From: Candidatus Marinarcus aquaticus
GTDB taxonomy: Bacteria; Campylobacterota; Campylobacteria; Campylobacterales; Arcobacteraceae
Direction: 5' to 3'
Length of the DNA: 64,000 bases
NCBI RefSeq assembly: GCF_004116335.1
Contig: NZ_PDKN01000004.1
Span: 1 to 64,000 of the forward strand
The notes under the pieces are model-generated. The model was not told the DNA's origin. It made no database searches and saw only the letters and a program-made list of their open reading frames with translations. Below, one piece after another: positions 55,304 through 64,000 of this stretch (within the stretch, counting starts at the first letter, position 1; every line of letters starts with the position of its first letter). The position numbers were made by a program, and so were the translations under genes.

Positions 55304-56737
55304 TTATTTTCGACGAGTGTTTTGTCGAATGGAGATGATGAGTTGGTAAATCAAGTAGGCGATGATGACTTTAAAAATAAGTTCTAAACCATTTATATGA
55401 CTATCACTATACATAAAAGAAAATGGATTTATTGCTTTTGCTGGTAATTCCAACAACAAATCCTTGGTACTTAATATGTAAAATCCTATTATTAAAAATA
55501 CAAACGATAATGTATACTTCTTTAACTTTTGATTTTCTAATATATTATCAATCAACAATGGTATAGATATACTAATAAAACAATAACCAAATATATTTGC
55601 TATCAAAGGTTTCATAAACTCTATTTTTACATCTAAAAAATAGTTCTGAATAAATCCACATCCCATGCTTAAAATAAGTATCCAAAACAGTGCTAAAAGC
55701 CAATTTTGTGAATGTTGACTAGAATAATCATGTAATTTAAATATTAATTTTTCTTTAAAATTATCTTTCCAAGTTATTTCTTTATCATACTGTCTCATCT
55801 CTAGTGCATAAAACTTATTCGCATCGATTATATTATTTTCTTGTTCAAAAGAATCCTTTATAATTCGCGCTGTCTCTCTATTTTGAACAGGAAAATCTAT
55901 ATTAGAAAATCTTGTTTTATTAAATAACCTTATATCAGTAAACGTAACTGGATTCTGTATTTTTATATTTTTTAATGTCAATAAATTATAAAAACTACTA
56001 TTATGAAAATCTAATGCATCAAATTGTGAATTATTACCTAATATCCATACATTATTTTTAAAAGAGGTATTGCTAATTGCAAGCAGATTTAATTTTTCTA
56101 GCCTTAATAAAAAATCATCTTCAAAATTACAATTATCGATTATAAGGCTAGATTCACCTCTTGGTGATAAAATTACAGTTTTTTTAGAAAAATTTATACC
56201 TTTTAAAAATAAATTTCTAGCAAAAAAACATTTATCTATTGTTAATGGTTCTGTAATATGATTGGGTAATTTAAGTTCATCATAGAATTTACATAACATA
56301 AAGTTCAATTTCTTTTTAAATGCATATTTTTTAAAATCTGCAACTTCTAAAAAAGTACACTGATAAAACATAATATTTAATTCATTAAATACTGTATTTA
56401 AATCATTTACATGATATTCAAAAGAATAAAAATTAGTTGCTAAATCCATACGATTATCTTCATAATGGTTATACAAATATTCTTTTTGAAATTTAGGAAA
56501 TATGACAAAACTATAGATTTGTCTTTCTGATAAGACATATGAATCTTCTAGACTTATATCTTTTATAGTTGATAAATCATCTTGAATAAACTGCCAGAAA
56601 TCATTAACTTTCTTATTATTCCAGATTTTAACATTATCATGTATATCATACCAATCATCTTTTTCACAATGTAAAATACATTTATCTTTATTTTCAAAAA
56701 CCTCTAATGTACAATCATGCAAACTACAACTACTCAT
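55304..56737 (-). CDS. Cys-rich / pentapeptide-like / four-helix membrane protein
   Basis: 477 residues. Cys4, Cys9, Cys20 and Cys24 (C-x4-C-x10-C-x3-C, with His7 and His23) suggest a zinc knot at the N-terminus. Residues about 190-290 show irregular five-residue repeats (IDNCNF, ISNTSF, FHNSSF) that would form a beta-helix. The last 150 residues hold four membrane helices and the ending LIYQLIISIRQNTRRK. The gene is visibly richer in A+T than its neighbours, so acquisition from outside is likely. Function not known; an ion-channel-like or effector role is only a guess. Confidence 0.75.
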   Translation of the reverse strand: MSSCSLHDCTLEVFENKDKCILHCEKDDWYDIHDNVKIWNNKKVNDFWQFIQDDLSTIKDISLEDSYVLSERQIYSFVIFPKFQKEYLYNHYEDNRMDLATNFYSFEYHVNDLNTVFNELNIMFYQCTFLEVADFKKYAFKKKLNFMLCKFYDELKLPNHITEPLTIDKCFFARNLFLKGINFSKKTVILSPRGESSLIIDNCNFEDDFLLRLEKLNLLAISNTSFKNNVWILGNNSQFDALDFHNSSFYNLLTLKNIKIQNPVTFTDIRLFNKTRFSNIDFPVQNRETARIIKDSFEQENNIIDANKFYALEMRQYDKEITWKDNFKEKLIFKLHDYSSQHSQNWLLALFWILILSMGCGFIQNYFLDVKIEFMKPLIANIFGYCFISISIPLLIDNILENQKLKKYTLSFVFLIIGFYILSTKDLLLELPAKAINPFSFMYSDSHINGLELIFKVIIAYLIYQLIISIRQNTRRK

Positions 56738-57155
56738 TTATACTCTTTTAAATTTATTGTCTCAATATTATCATAATATATATTATTATCTTAAAAAGCT
56801 AAAGCTTTTCGCTTACACTTTCTTTCTCCGTAAAGAAACTTAGCAAAGAACCTCCTCAACAGCTTCAGAGTTTACTTCGTAAATTCCTTCAAATCAAAAA
56901 ATATTTTCCTCTTCTCAGCTCTTGCAGGAGTTGAGTTTTAATATTCCCATGTACGTTGTTATATTGAAGTTTTTAAGTAGTTTTTTTAGATTTTAATTAA
57001 TTTTTTTACAAATATTTGTTTATAAGGATTAGATTTTATGGAAGTTCAAGGCGAAGAGAGATTTTAAAGCGGAGCGTACATGAAGTACGTGAGCATTTAA
57101 AATCTCTCTTCAACGCAGAAATTGTGTGAAAGATGATGCTTAGAAACAAATATTT
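56738..57155. other. Non-coding stretch downstream of secF
   Basis: About 418 bases with no convincing gene. It contains the promoter region of the 477-residue protein gene, a palindromic AAAAGCTAAAGCTTTT segment near 56795-56810, an AT-rich stretch and the nested inverted repeats at 57008-57157. Confidence 0.7.
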
Positions 57156-57157
57156 CT
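57008..57157. repeat. Outer inverted repeat enclosing copy B of the structured element
   Basis: ACAAATATTTGTTTATAAG (57008-57026) and the arm at 57139-57157 are complementary at 17 of 19 positions. They surround the nested hairpin at 57053-57111 and end in the secF stop codon. The whole block of 150 bases could fold as a single long structure or be a small non-autonomous mobile element. Confidence 0.6.
57053..57111. repeat. Nested inverted repeat, copy B of a structured intergenic element
   Basis: Arms GAAGAGAGATTTTAAA (57053-57068) and TTTAAAATCTCTCTTC (57096-57111) are a perfect 16-bp pair. An inner hairpin CGTAC-ATGAA-GTACG (57075-57089) is set between internal loops GCGGAG and TGAGCA. 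Layout, loop bases and flanks (TCAAGGC before, AACGCAGAA after) parallel copy A at 12075-12136. It lies 44 bases after the secF stop. Confidence 0.75.
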
Positions 57158-58127
57158 AGACGGTGCCTTTCTCATACATAGCCCGCATTTTCTCTTTCTC
57201 TTTTTGTTTTTTGAGCTTCTCAGCCTCACGTGCTCTATAATTATTCACAGAGAACTTCAACTGTGCCAAAAATGACGAAGCAACAAAGATAGATGAATAG
57301 GTCCCCACAATGATACCTACAACCATCGTAAAGGCAAATCCATGAATAATCTCACCTCCAAATACAAACAACGTTACCACCACGAAGAATGTGGTTAATG
57401 ATGTCAACGTAGTTCTTGAAAGTGTTCGTGAAACCGACTCATTAATGACCAACAGAAGTTTCGACTCTTTAGAGGTATTAATCCCTTCTCGAATACGATC
57501 AAATACAATAATTGTATCGTTCAGCGAGTATCCCATGATTGTTAAAATCGCGGCTAAAATATCCAAGTTCACATCCACTTGAAAAAGTGCCAATGCCCCA
57601 ATGGCAATGGTCACGTCATGAATGAGTGCCAAAATAGAAGCCACCGCAAAACGCCACTCAAATCGGAAACTCACATACGCCAAAATCACAAGCAATGACA
57701 GAGACATCGCCATAATCCCTTTTTCTCGTAGTTCATCCCCTACTTTTGGTCCCACCATGTCCACACGTCGAACTTCAAATGCTCCCGTAGGATCCAAAAG
57801 TGTATGTACGGTATCGCCAATATCATTTCCCAGTTCCGTTGACGACCCAGAGATTCGAATAACAATCTCTTGTGGAGTTCCAAACTCCGTGATACTTGCA
57901 TTGGCAAACTTTGGATGAGCTTGCAGTATCTGACGAATATCATCAATGGGTGCATTTTGCTCATATTTTACTTGTACGAGTGTTCCTCCCGCAAAGTCAA
58001 TACCAAAATTCAAACCTTTTGTAAAAATAATCCCTAATGAACCTAAAAACAAAAGTGCAGAAAGCGCTAAAAATGGAAGTCGTTTTCCCATAAAGTCAAA
58101 GATTTTATCTGATTTAAAAATTTCCAT
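57156..58127 (-). CDS. secF: Protein translocase subunit SecF
   Basis: 323 residues from the ATG that overlaps the secD stop codon (TAATG). Six membrane helices with the SecF signature GIDFAGGT near 45 and the VGYSLNDTIIVFDRIREG type stretch near 215. It works with SecD to pull exported chains through SecYEG using the proton gradient. The basic C-terminal tail (REAEKLKKQKEKEKMRAM) is long. Confidence 0.96.
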   Translation of the reverse strand: MEIFKSDKIFDFMGKRLPFLALSALLFLGSLGIIFTKGLNFGIDFAGGTLVQVKYEQNAPIDDIRQILQAHPKFANASITEFGTPQEIVIRISGSSTELGNDIGDTVHTLLDPTGAFEVRRVDMVGPKVGDELREKGIMAMSLSLLVILAYVSFRFEWRFAVASILALIHDVTIAIGALALFQVDVNLDILAAILTIMGYSLNDTIIVFDRIREGINTSKESKLLLVINESVSRTLSRTTLTSLTTFFVVVTLFVFGGEIIHGFAFTMVVGIIVGTYSSIFVASSFLAQLKFSVNNYRAREAEKLKKQKEKEKMRAMYEKGTV

Positions 58128-59695
58128 TATTTCACTCCAAACCAAAACAGTGTGTTTTTAGATTTTTGAATTTTATTTAAAAGCATCTCATAAATACCGT
58201 GTGTCCCTAAAATTGCAGTGAGCATTGAGGCCAAAATACCAATAGAAATCGTTACAGCAAATCCTTTAATAGGACCCGTACCGTATGCATACAAAATCAC
58301 TGCTACTAAAAGCGTGGTAATGTTTGCATCTAAAATTGCACTCATGGCATTGGCGTATCCATCTTCAATGGCTTTACCAATTGAGGTGCCTGATTTAAGC
58401 AACTCTCGTATACGCTCTGTGATAATAACGTTTGCATCCACAGCCATACCCACAGTCAAAACAATCCCTGCCATACCCGGCAGCGTTAAGGTTGCGCCAA
58501 ACATCGCCATAACAGCAACGATAATAAAGATGTTGGTAATCAATGCAATGTTTGCCACGATTCCTGCCATTCGGTAATAAACAATCATAAAAACAACCAC
58601 ACAAATAAAACCTAAAATAAGTGCAAGCAGTGATGCTTGAATCGAATCCGCACCCAAACTTGGTCCCACACTTCGTTTCTCTAAAAGTTTCACGCTTGCT
58701 GGTAATGCCCCACTTCGTAAAGCAATCGCCACGTTTCCTGCTTCAGTAATGGTAAATCCACCTGAGATTTGACCACTTCCTCCACCAATTCGTTCTCGAA
58801 TATTCGGTGCTGAGTAGACTTTTCCATCCAACACCACCGCCAGTCGTTTACCGATACTTTTTGCAGTGAATTCACCAAAAATTCTTGCCCCACTTGAATT
58901 AAGTGTAAAGTTAATGATGGGTTGATTGGATTGGTCAAACGCCACTTTAGCATCGATGATTTGACTTCCATTTAAAATCGGAATCTCTTTGACCAAATAT
59001 TTAAGCGCTGGGTCATCTTGTTGTTCTAAGATGATATCACCATATTGTGCCGCTTGTTCTGGACTTAAAGAATAAACTTGATCCGCCATATCTTCATCGA
59101 CGGCCATGAGCTCTAAGTTGGCAGGTTTTGAGATAAGCTCTCGTGCGGCTCTCTCCTCTTCAATGGTTTTAATTCCTGGTAACTCCACCACAATGTCGGC
59201 TTCACCCTGTCGTATTACAGTTGGTTCTGCTAAACCAAATTGATCCAAACGATTTCGAATGGTCTCTACAGCTTGTGTCACTGAGAGGTCTTTTACAATA
59301 GCTTGTTCTTCCGCAGTTAAAGTAATCACATAGTCCAACGGTGTTGGTTTTTGGATACTTAATCCTTTGATAGTCGAAAGCATTTCATCTACTTTTGGCA
59401 GTTCATCTTCATCTAAAACCATGAAACGAATGGTATCATTTTTCATGCTTAAATCATCAATTAAAATCTCTTCATCTTCAGCGAAGTATTTAATTGACGT
59501 TGCGTATGTTTTAATTTTTGAAGAGACTGCTTCATCGGTATTCACCCCTAAAAGCATGTGCAATCCACCTTGTAAATCAAGCCCTAAGTTAATCTTTTTT
59601 CCACTCTCCATTTGTAAAAATGAAGGCATAGCAAAAACAACACCAAAGACGATACTGAGTGCAAATATTATTAGTCTGTAATTAAAGATTTTCAA
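58127..59695 (-). CDS. secD: Protein translocase subunit SecD
   Basis: 522 residues. One N-terminal helix, a large periplasmic P1 region (LGLDLQGGLHMLLG near 35) and five C-terminal helices with MAVDANVIITERIREL. It pairs with SecF. The start is a TTG after AGGGA (MKIFNYRLIIF). A hairpin lies between it and yajC. Confidence 0.96.
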   Translation of the reverse strand: MKIFNYRLIIFALSIVFGVVFAMPSFLQMESGKKINLGLDLQGGLHMLLGVNTDEAVSSKIKTYATSIKYFAEDEEILIDDLSMKNDTIRFMVLDEDELPKVDEMLSTIKGLSIQKPTPLDYVITLTAEEQAIVKDLSVTQAVETIRNRLDQFGLAEPTVIRQGEADIVVELPGIKTIEEERAARELISKPANLELMAVDEDMADQVYSLSPEQAAQYGDIILEQQDDPALKYLVKEIPILNGSQIIDAKVAFDQSNQPIINFTLNSSGARIFGEFTAKSIGKRLAVVLDGKVYSAPNIRERIGGGSGQISGGFTITEAGNVAIALRSGALPASVKLLEKRSVGPSLGADSIQASLLALILGFICVVVFMIVYYRMAGIVANIALITNIFIIVAVMAMFGATLTLPGMAGIVLTVGMAVDANVIITERIRELLKSGTSIGKAIEDGYANAMSAILDANITTLLVAVILYAYGTGPIKGFAVTISIGILASMLTAILGTHGIYEMLLNKIQKSKNTLFWFGVK

Positions 59696-59732
59696 GTCTT
59701 TCCCTTAAGTGAGTTGGTATGTATAAATCGGC

Positions 59733-59760
59733 TAAAACATGTAAAGATTTACATGTTTTA
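59733..59760. terminator. Hairpin between yajC and secD
   Basis: TAAAACATGTAAA and TTTACATGTTTTA pair over 12-13 bases with a 2-4 base loop. It has no T run on the minus strand, so partial attenuation or mRNA processing between yajC and secDF is more likely than full termination. Confidence 0.45.
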
Positions 59761-59774
59761 TCGTGCAGTGTTTT

Positions 59775-60044
59775 TTATGCTTCTACTTTAGAAACAAACT
59801 CTCGAACAAGTTTCATTTCACTGTTGTCATGGTTTTTAACAATTAAGTACTCTTCTTCTACTTTAGTAATTTCAACCATTAAGCCACCGTGTGTTACAAT
59901 CTTATCACCTTTTTTTAAGTTAGCAACCATCTCTTTATGCTGTTTAGCTTGTTTTTGTTGCGGTCGAATGATTAGAAAATAAAAAATTGCAAATAATGCA
60001 ACCAGAGGTAATAATGAGCTTATTAAATCTCCACCTTGTCCCAT
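59775..60044 (-). CDS. yajC: Preprotein translocase accessory subunit YajC
   Basis: 89 residues starting MGQGGDLISSLLPLVALF. One membrane helix (about 8-26), the RPQQKQAKQHKEM basic stretch and a beta domain (GDKIVTHGGLMVEI) are typical. It associates with SecDF. A longer start at 60101 lacks family support and would overlap lnt on the other strand. Confidence 0.95.
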   Translation of the reverse strand: MGQGGDLISSLLPLVALFAIFYFLIIRPQQKQAKQHKEMVANLKKGDKIVTHGGLMVEITKVEEEYLIVKNHDNSEMKLVREFVSKVEA

Positions 60045-60069
60045 CAAATTTCCTTTATGAGTATTTTTT

Positions 60070-61290
60070 ATGTTTTTAATAAAACGCATAAATTCTAACA
60101 AAACAAATATAATAAAAGGCTTGTATACCAGCTTTTTTTTCAGTGCTTTTATCTATTTAAGCCTCTTTGAGATTGAATTCAAACTTTTGCATACACTTTT
60201 AGCTCTTTTGGCGATTTATCACTTTTTGCGTGTGCCTCGTCAAGCACTCTTTATGGCTGGTTTTTTTGTGGGCATTTTATGGTTTTATTGGGTGGGTTTC
60301 AGTTTTACCTATTATGAACTTGCTTACTTAATCCCTCTAGTGATTTTAGGCTTTGCTTTGTTTTATGGTTTTCTCTTTTTTGCGTGCACTATTATAGACA
60401 ATATCATCTTTCGTTCACTGGCACTGATTGGATTGAGTTTCTTAGAACCTTTTGGATTTAACTGGTTCAACCCTGAACTGCTCTTTGTGCACAGCTATTT
60501 TGATATCGATAAACTCTCATTTATGCTCATCGTTTTAAGTATGGCGATGGTGACACAGTTTCGACTCATTGCACTTATTCCTTTAGTATTTGCCGTGCAG
60601 TTTGGTACGCCAACAATGATTACAAGTAAACTTGATATTGCCATGCCTCAACTGGAAATTGCACAAGAGCAGAAGTGGAAAAGAAGCAATTTAAATAAAA
60701 TCATTGAACTTAATTTGACTCTCATTGATAATGCCATTTGGGAAGACAAAGAGTTGATTATCTTACCTGAAACCACCTTGCCATTGCTTCTGAATCAAAA
60801 CGATGTTTTACTGGATAAACTTAAAGAGAAATCGTTTTACATTGAGATTGTTTTGGGTTCTTTGTTTAAAGAAGGAGAGCTTTACCATAACTCAACCTAT
60901 CACTTTTCACAAGGGAAAATGAGTGTAGCCAACAAAGTGGTACTTGTGCCTTTTGGAGAAGCCGTACCGCTTCCTGAAGTGCTTCGCAACTTTATCAATG
61001 ACACCTTTTACAATGGGGCTAAAGACTACACTAGAGCTACTGCACCTACAGATTTTAATATCAAAGGGGAGTCGTTTAGAAATGCCATTTGTTATGAGAC
61101 CACCACACATGAGATTTTTGAGAATCTCAATGGAGTCAAACAGATGATTTCTATTTCAAACAATGCCTGGTTTACACCCTCTATTGAGCCAGTGTTACAA
61201 AAACTGTTGATGAAGTATTATGCTCGATTATATGGCGTGACGATTTACGCAGTAGCCAATGGCAGCGAGAATGCCATCATCACTCCGTAA
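60070..61290 (+). CDS. lnt: Apolipoprotein N-acyltransferase
   Basis: 406 residues, shorter than the E. coli enzyme (about 510). About six to seven membrane helices occupy residues 15-190, then a nitrilase-like domain with the catalytic triad Glu234 (ILPETT), Lys289 (ANKVV) and Cys341 (NAICYE). It adds the third acyl chain to lipoproteins at the inner membrane. Divergent from yajC; no clear ribosome site at the ATG, so the start is less sure. Its stop is immediately followed by the convergent CusA-like gene. Confidence 0.9.
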   Translation: MFLIKRINSNKTNIIKGLYTSFFFSAFIYLSLFEIEFKLLHTLLALLAIYHFLRVPRQALFMAGFFVGILWFYWVGFSFTYYELAYLIPLVILGFALFYGFLFFACTIIDNIIFRSLALIGLSFLEPFGFNWFNPELLFVHSYFDIDKLSFMLIVLSMAMVTQFRLIALIPLVFAVQFGTPTMITSKLDIAMPQLEIAQEQKWKRSNLNKIIELNLTLIDNAIWEDKELIILPETTLPLLLNQNDVLLDKLKEKSFYIEIVLGSLFKEGELYHNSTYHFSQGKMSVANKVVLVPFGEAVPLPEVLRNFINDTFYNGAKDYTRATAPTDFNIKGESFRNAICYETTTHEIFENLNGVKQMISISNNAWFTPSIEPVLQKLLMKYYARLYGVTIYAVANGSENAIITP

Positions 61291-64000
61291 TTAATGAGAT
61301 AAATCAACGCGTCCCATCTCACCTTTTTTACGAATGGCTAAGATATAGAAAATTGAAGGAATAATAATCAGCGTTAAAAAGGCTGAACTTATCATTCCTC
61401 CAATCATCGGTGCAGCAATTCGTTGCATCACTTCACTTCCCACTCCATCAATATACATGATAGGAATAAGCCCCCCTAAAATAGCAAAGAGTGTCATGAG
61501 TTTTGGACGAAGTCGTAACACTGCTCCTTTATAAATGGCATGGAAAATGTGCGTTTTATTGATTTCCTCTAAACACTTCTCTTTGAGTTCCAACATCGCT
61601 TCATGCAAATAAACCAACATCACAATCGAGGTTTCTGCTGCTACTCCAAGCAACGCTAAGAATCCCACAATCACAGCAATTGAGATATTAAAGTTCAAAT
61701 ACTCCAAATAAAATATCCCACCCGTGAGTGCAAACGGTAAGGTGAAGAATATGATTGCTGTATAAATCATGTTTCTTAGTGCAAAGAAAATAAGCAAAAA
61801 GATAATCACAAACGTCAAAGGAATGATATACACTAAACGTTTCATGGCACTCTCTAAATACTCACTTTGTCCTGCCCACTCCATATAAAAGCCTGAGGGC
61901 AACTCGATGCTTTTTAAGAGTTCTTTGGCCTCATCTTTATACGCTTTGGCTGAAATCTCTTGATTTGGGGTGATGTAAATAAAGTTTACATTCAATGCCT
62001 TCTCAGACTTAATCACCGATGGTCCCTCTTCATAAACAAGCTTTGCAAAAGTACTTAAAGGTTGAAACCCTAACTTGGTTTTGATTTGCAAGTTATTGAG
62101 TGTAGTGATATCTTCACGTTGACTCATTTCATATCGCAAACTGATTGGATATCGCTCTAAGCCATCAAACATCGTAGAGACTTGTGTTCCTGCCACACCT
62201 AAAGAGATGGTGCTTAACACATCATTTTTGGTAATTCCATACCGTGCCAAGGCTTCTTGCTCTAAAGCAATATCCAAATAATATCCTGAGTTGATTTTAT
62301 CACTTGAGACACTCAACGTTTTGTCAAACTTTTTGAGTGTTTGCTCAATTTGCAGTGCTACTTCTTCCAGTTTCTCATGGTCGTTTCCATAAAGCTTAAT
62401 TCCCAATGGGGTTCGAATCCCTGTGAGTAACATATCAATTCGTCCTCGAATAGGATAGGTCCATGAGTTAATCAAACCCGCCACTTGAAGTTTTTGGTCC
62501 ATCTCTTTCATGAGTTGCTTATAGGTCATGCCCTCACGCCATTGCTCTTCTGGTTTAAACTGAATAATAGTTTCAATCATGGCCAATGGGGCTGGGTCAG
62601 TTGCTGTGTCTGCTCGCCCTGCTTTACCAAACACCGTCTGTACTTCTGGAAATGATTTTAAAACTTCATTGGTTTTTTGCGTGAGTTCTTTGGCCAAATC
62701 CACACCGATACCATACGGAGTAACAGGCATATACATAAAGGTTTGCTCGTTCATCATGGGCATGAATTCCCAGTTCATGTTTTTATACACCGGATAAGCT
62801 GCCATCACCGTCACCGCAAAAACAGCTACCACCGCGTATCGAAATCTCAAGGCAAGCTTGAGTAGAGGCGAATACAACTTCACAAAAAACTTATTCAAAT
62901 AGTTTCTATCTTCAGGCACAATACGCCCTTTGATAAAATAAATCATCAAAATTGGTACGAGTGTAATTGAGATAACTGCCCCAGCAATCATGGCAAACGA
63001 CTTCGTAAATGCCAATGGGGAAAAGAGACGTCCCTCTTGACCCGTCAATGCAAAAATAGGTAAAAAAGAGACCACGACTAACACCAGTGCAAAGAAGATA
63101 GGACGCCCTACTTGTTTGGCTGATTGCACGACTATATCCATGCGCTCTTGGGAAGTGAGGTTTTCTTTGTTTTGCAAGTGTTTATGGGCATTTTCAACCA
63201 TGACAATGGTGGCATCCACCATCGCACCAATGGCAATGGCAATCCCTCCTAAACTCATGATGTTTGAACCCAAGTTAAAAAACTTCATCAGTAAAAAGGC
63301 AAACAACACGGTCAATGGCAACGTAATGATGATAATCAACGCACTTCTAAAGTGAAACAGAAACAACCCACTTACAATCATCACAATGATGCTCTCTTCT
63401 ATGAGTGTATGTTTGAGTGTATCAATGGCTTTATCAATCAGAGAACTTCTGTCATAGGTTTCTACTACTTCCACATCAGGCACTTGAAGAGTTTTCAGTT
63501 TCTCTTTTACAGCTTTGATGACTTTATAGGGATTTTCACCATATCGTACAACGATGATTCCCCCAACGGTTTCACCCTCTCCATTTAAATCCGCCATCCC
63601 TCGACGGTTGCTTGAAGTGACATTAACTTGTGCAATGTCTTTTATTTTTAAAGGATTGCTGCCAATGGTTTTGACGGTGATATTCTCAATATCCACCACA
63701 CTTTGTAAATATCCACGGGCAGTGATGATATGCTCAAAGCCATTTTCTAAAAGGAGTCGACCCCCTTTGTCATCGTTGTTTTTTGTTAAGGCTTGTTGCA
63801 CCTCATTGATGCTGACATTGTACTGCACGAGCCTGTCTTGGTTGAGTGTGATTTCATAATTTTTAATGAAGCCACCAATGGATGCAACTTCAGAAACCCC
63901 ATCCACACCTAATAGTGCAAACTTATAGTAATAATCTTGAAGCGTTCGAAGCTCGGCTAGTGTTTTAGTATCTGATTTAAGAGCATACTCATACGCCCAA
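61291..64000 (-). CDS. cusA: CusA/SilA-type heavy-metal RND efflux pump (cut by window end)
   Basis: The frame is open to the window edge; about 900 C-terminal residues are seen. GVSEVASIGGF, the central IAIAIGAMVDATIVMVENAHKHL, FMPMMNEQTFMYMP and the C-terminal MQRIAAPMIGGMISS match CusA, the inner-membrane pump that exports Cu(I)/Ag(I) from the periplasm; related CzcA pumps handle Zn, Co and Cd. The met-rich FMPMMNEQTFMYMP favours copper/silver. The start and partner adaptor genes are outside the window. Confidence 0.93.
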   Translation of the reverse strand, partial: WAYEYALKSDTKTLAELRTLQDYYYKFALLGVDGVSEVASIGGFIKNYEITLNQDRLVQYNVSINEVQQALTKNNDDKGGRLLLENGFEHIITARGYLQSVVDIENITVKTIGSNPLKIKDIAQVNVTSSNRRGMADLNGEGETVGGIIVVRYGENPYKVIKAVKEKLKTLQVPDVEVVETYDRSSLIDKAIDTLKHTLIEESIIVMIVSGLFLFHFRSALIIIITLPLTVLFAFLLMKFFNLGSNIMSLGGIAIAIGAMVDATIVMVENAHKHLQNKENLTSQERMDIVVQSAKQVGRPIFFALVLVVVSFLPIFALTGQEGRLFSPLAFTKSFAMIAGAVISITLVPILMIYFIKGRIVPEDRNYLNKFFVKLYSPLLKLALRFRYAVVAVFAVTVMAAYPVYKNMNWEFMPMMNEQTFMYMPVTPYGIGVDLAKELTQKTNEVLKSFPEVQTVFGKAGRADTATDPAPLAMIETIIQFKPEEQWREGMTYKQLMKEMDQKLQVAGLINSWTYPIRGRIDMLLTGIRTPLGIKLYGNDHEKLEEVALQIEQTLKKFDKTLSVSSDKINSGYYLDIALEQEALARYGITKNDVLSTISLGVAGTQVSTMFDGLERYPISLRYEMSQREDITTLNNLQIKTKLGFQPLSTFAKLVYEEGPSVIKSEKALNVNFIYITPNQEISAKAYKDEAKELLKSIELPSGFYMEWAGQSEYLESAMKRLVYIIPLTFVIIFLLIFFALRNMIYTAIIFFTLPFALTGGIFYLEYLNFNISIAVIVGFLALLGVAAETSIVMLVYLHEAMLELKEKCLEEINKTHIFHAIYKGAVLRLRPKLMTLFAILGGLIPIMYIDGVGSEVMQRIAAPMIGGMISSAFLTLIIIPSIFYILAIRKKGEMGRVDLSH

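Noticed and set aside
56795-56810. AAAAGCTAAAGCTTTT palindrome as a terminator
   Set aside because: Very short loop, no T run, and no gene ending next to it.
58218-58577. 119-codon open frame antisense to secD
   Set aside because: Lies within conserved secD membrane helices; its sequence is the mirror of the SecD codons.

Overview
The window looks like chromosome of a Campylobacterota (epsilonproteobacterial) species, most likely an Arcobacter-type organism. The DNA is A+T-rich. It carries HWRQPLN-type histidine kinases, an ArsS-type kinase, a MagIII glycosylase with the Helicobacter WWP active-site motif, a TlpD-like CZB chemoreceptor, a csd/ccmA cell-shape pair and the yajC-secD-secF / leuS-lptE-folC gene order. 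The genus is inference. No rRNA, tRNA, CRISPR array or intact insertion sequence was seen.

Layout. 0-3.6 kb: chemoreceptor end, an orphan kinase, and cowN (protects nitrogenase from CO) divergent from an AraC-type regulator. 3.7-8.5 kb: groESL with a sigma70-like promoter and a perfect CIRCE operator, then a [2Fe-2S] protein-panD-ybaB-ispA operon and a periplasmic cyclophilin. 8.5-12.9 kb: cheW with two response regulators, xseA and ubiE. 12.9-21.9 kb: tightly packed minus-strand genes for a soluble CZB chemoreceptor, a response regulator, two PAS kinases, a metallophosphoesterase, MagIII, a ParA-like ATPase and a small membrane protein. 21.9-26.9 kb: a flavoprotein, an ArsRS-type pair, a Spy-like protein and a Tat-exported sulfide-dehydrogenase-type flavoprotein. 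26.9-32.7 kb: mfd, two small conserved genes and an OlsF-like double acyltransferase.

32.7-45.2 kb is an iron-related region: a two-component system, a TonB receptor with a DUF3649 / PepSY / DUF3325 / DUF4198 cassette, and a MacAB-TolC-type exporter. Three Fur-box-like sites lie at its promoters, and a strong intergenic terminator suggests a small RNA. 45.2-54.7 kb is one long minus-strand run: a small membrane protein, leuS, lptE, folC, an M23 peptidase, bactofilin, a primase-like/helicase protein and a KefB-type antiporter. 54.8-57.2 kb is an AT-rich islet with a Cys-rich/pentapeptide-like/membrane protein, a second protein resembling its membrane half, and a 400-base non-coding stretch. 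57.2-64 kb holds secF-secD-yajC, lnt and a CusA-like metal efflux pump cut by the window end.

The most unusual observation is a structured element seen twice, at 12075-12136 and 57053-57111. Each copy has long complementary outer arms, purine-rich internal loops (GGA / TGAG) and an inner 5-bp hairpin with an ATG(G)AA loop. The stems differ in sequence between copies, yet stay paired. Both copies sit just after the stop of a minus-strand gene. This looks like a dispersed structured element, and I do not recognise it as a named family.
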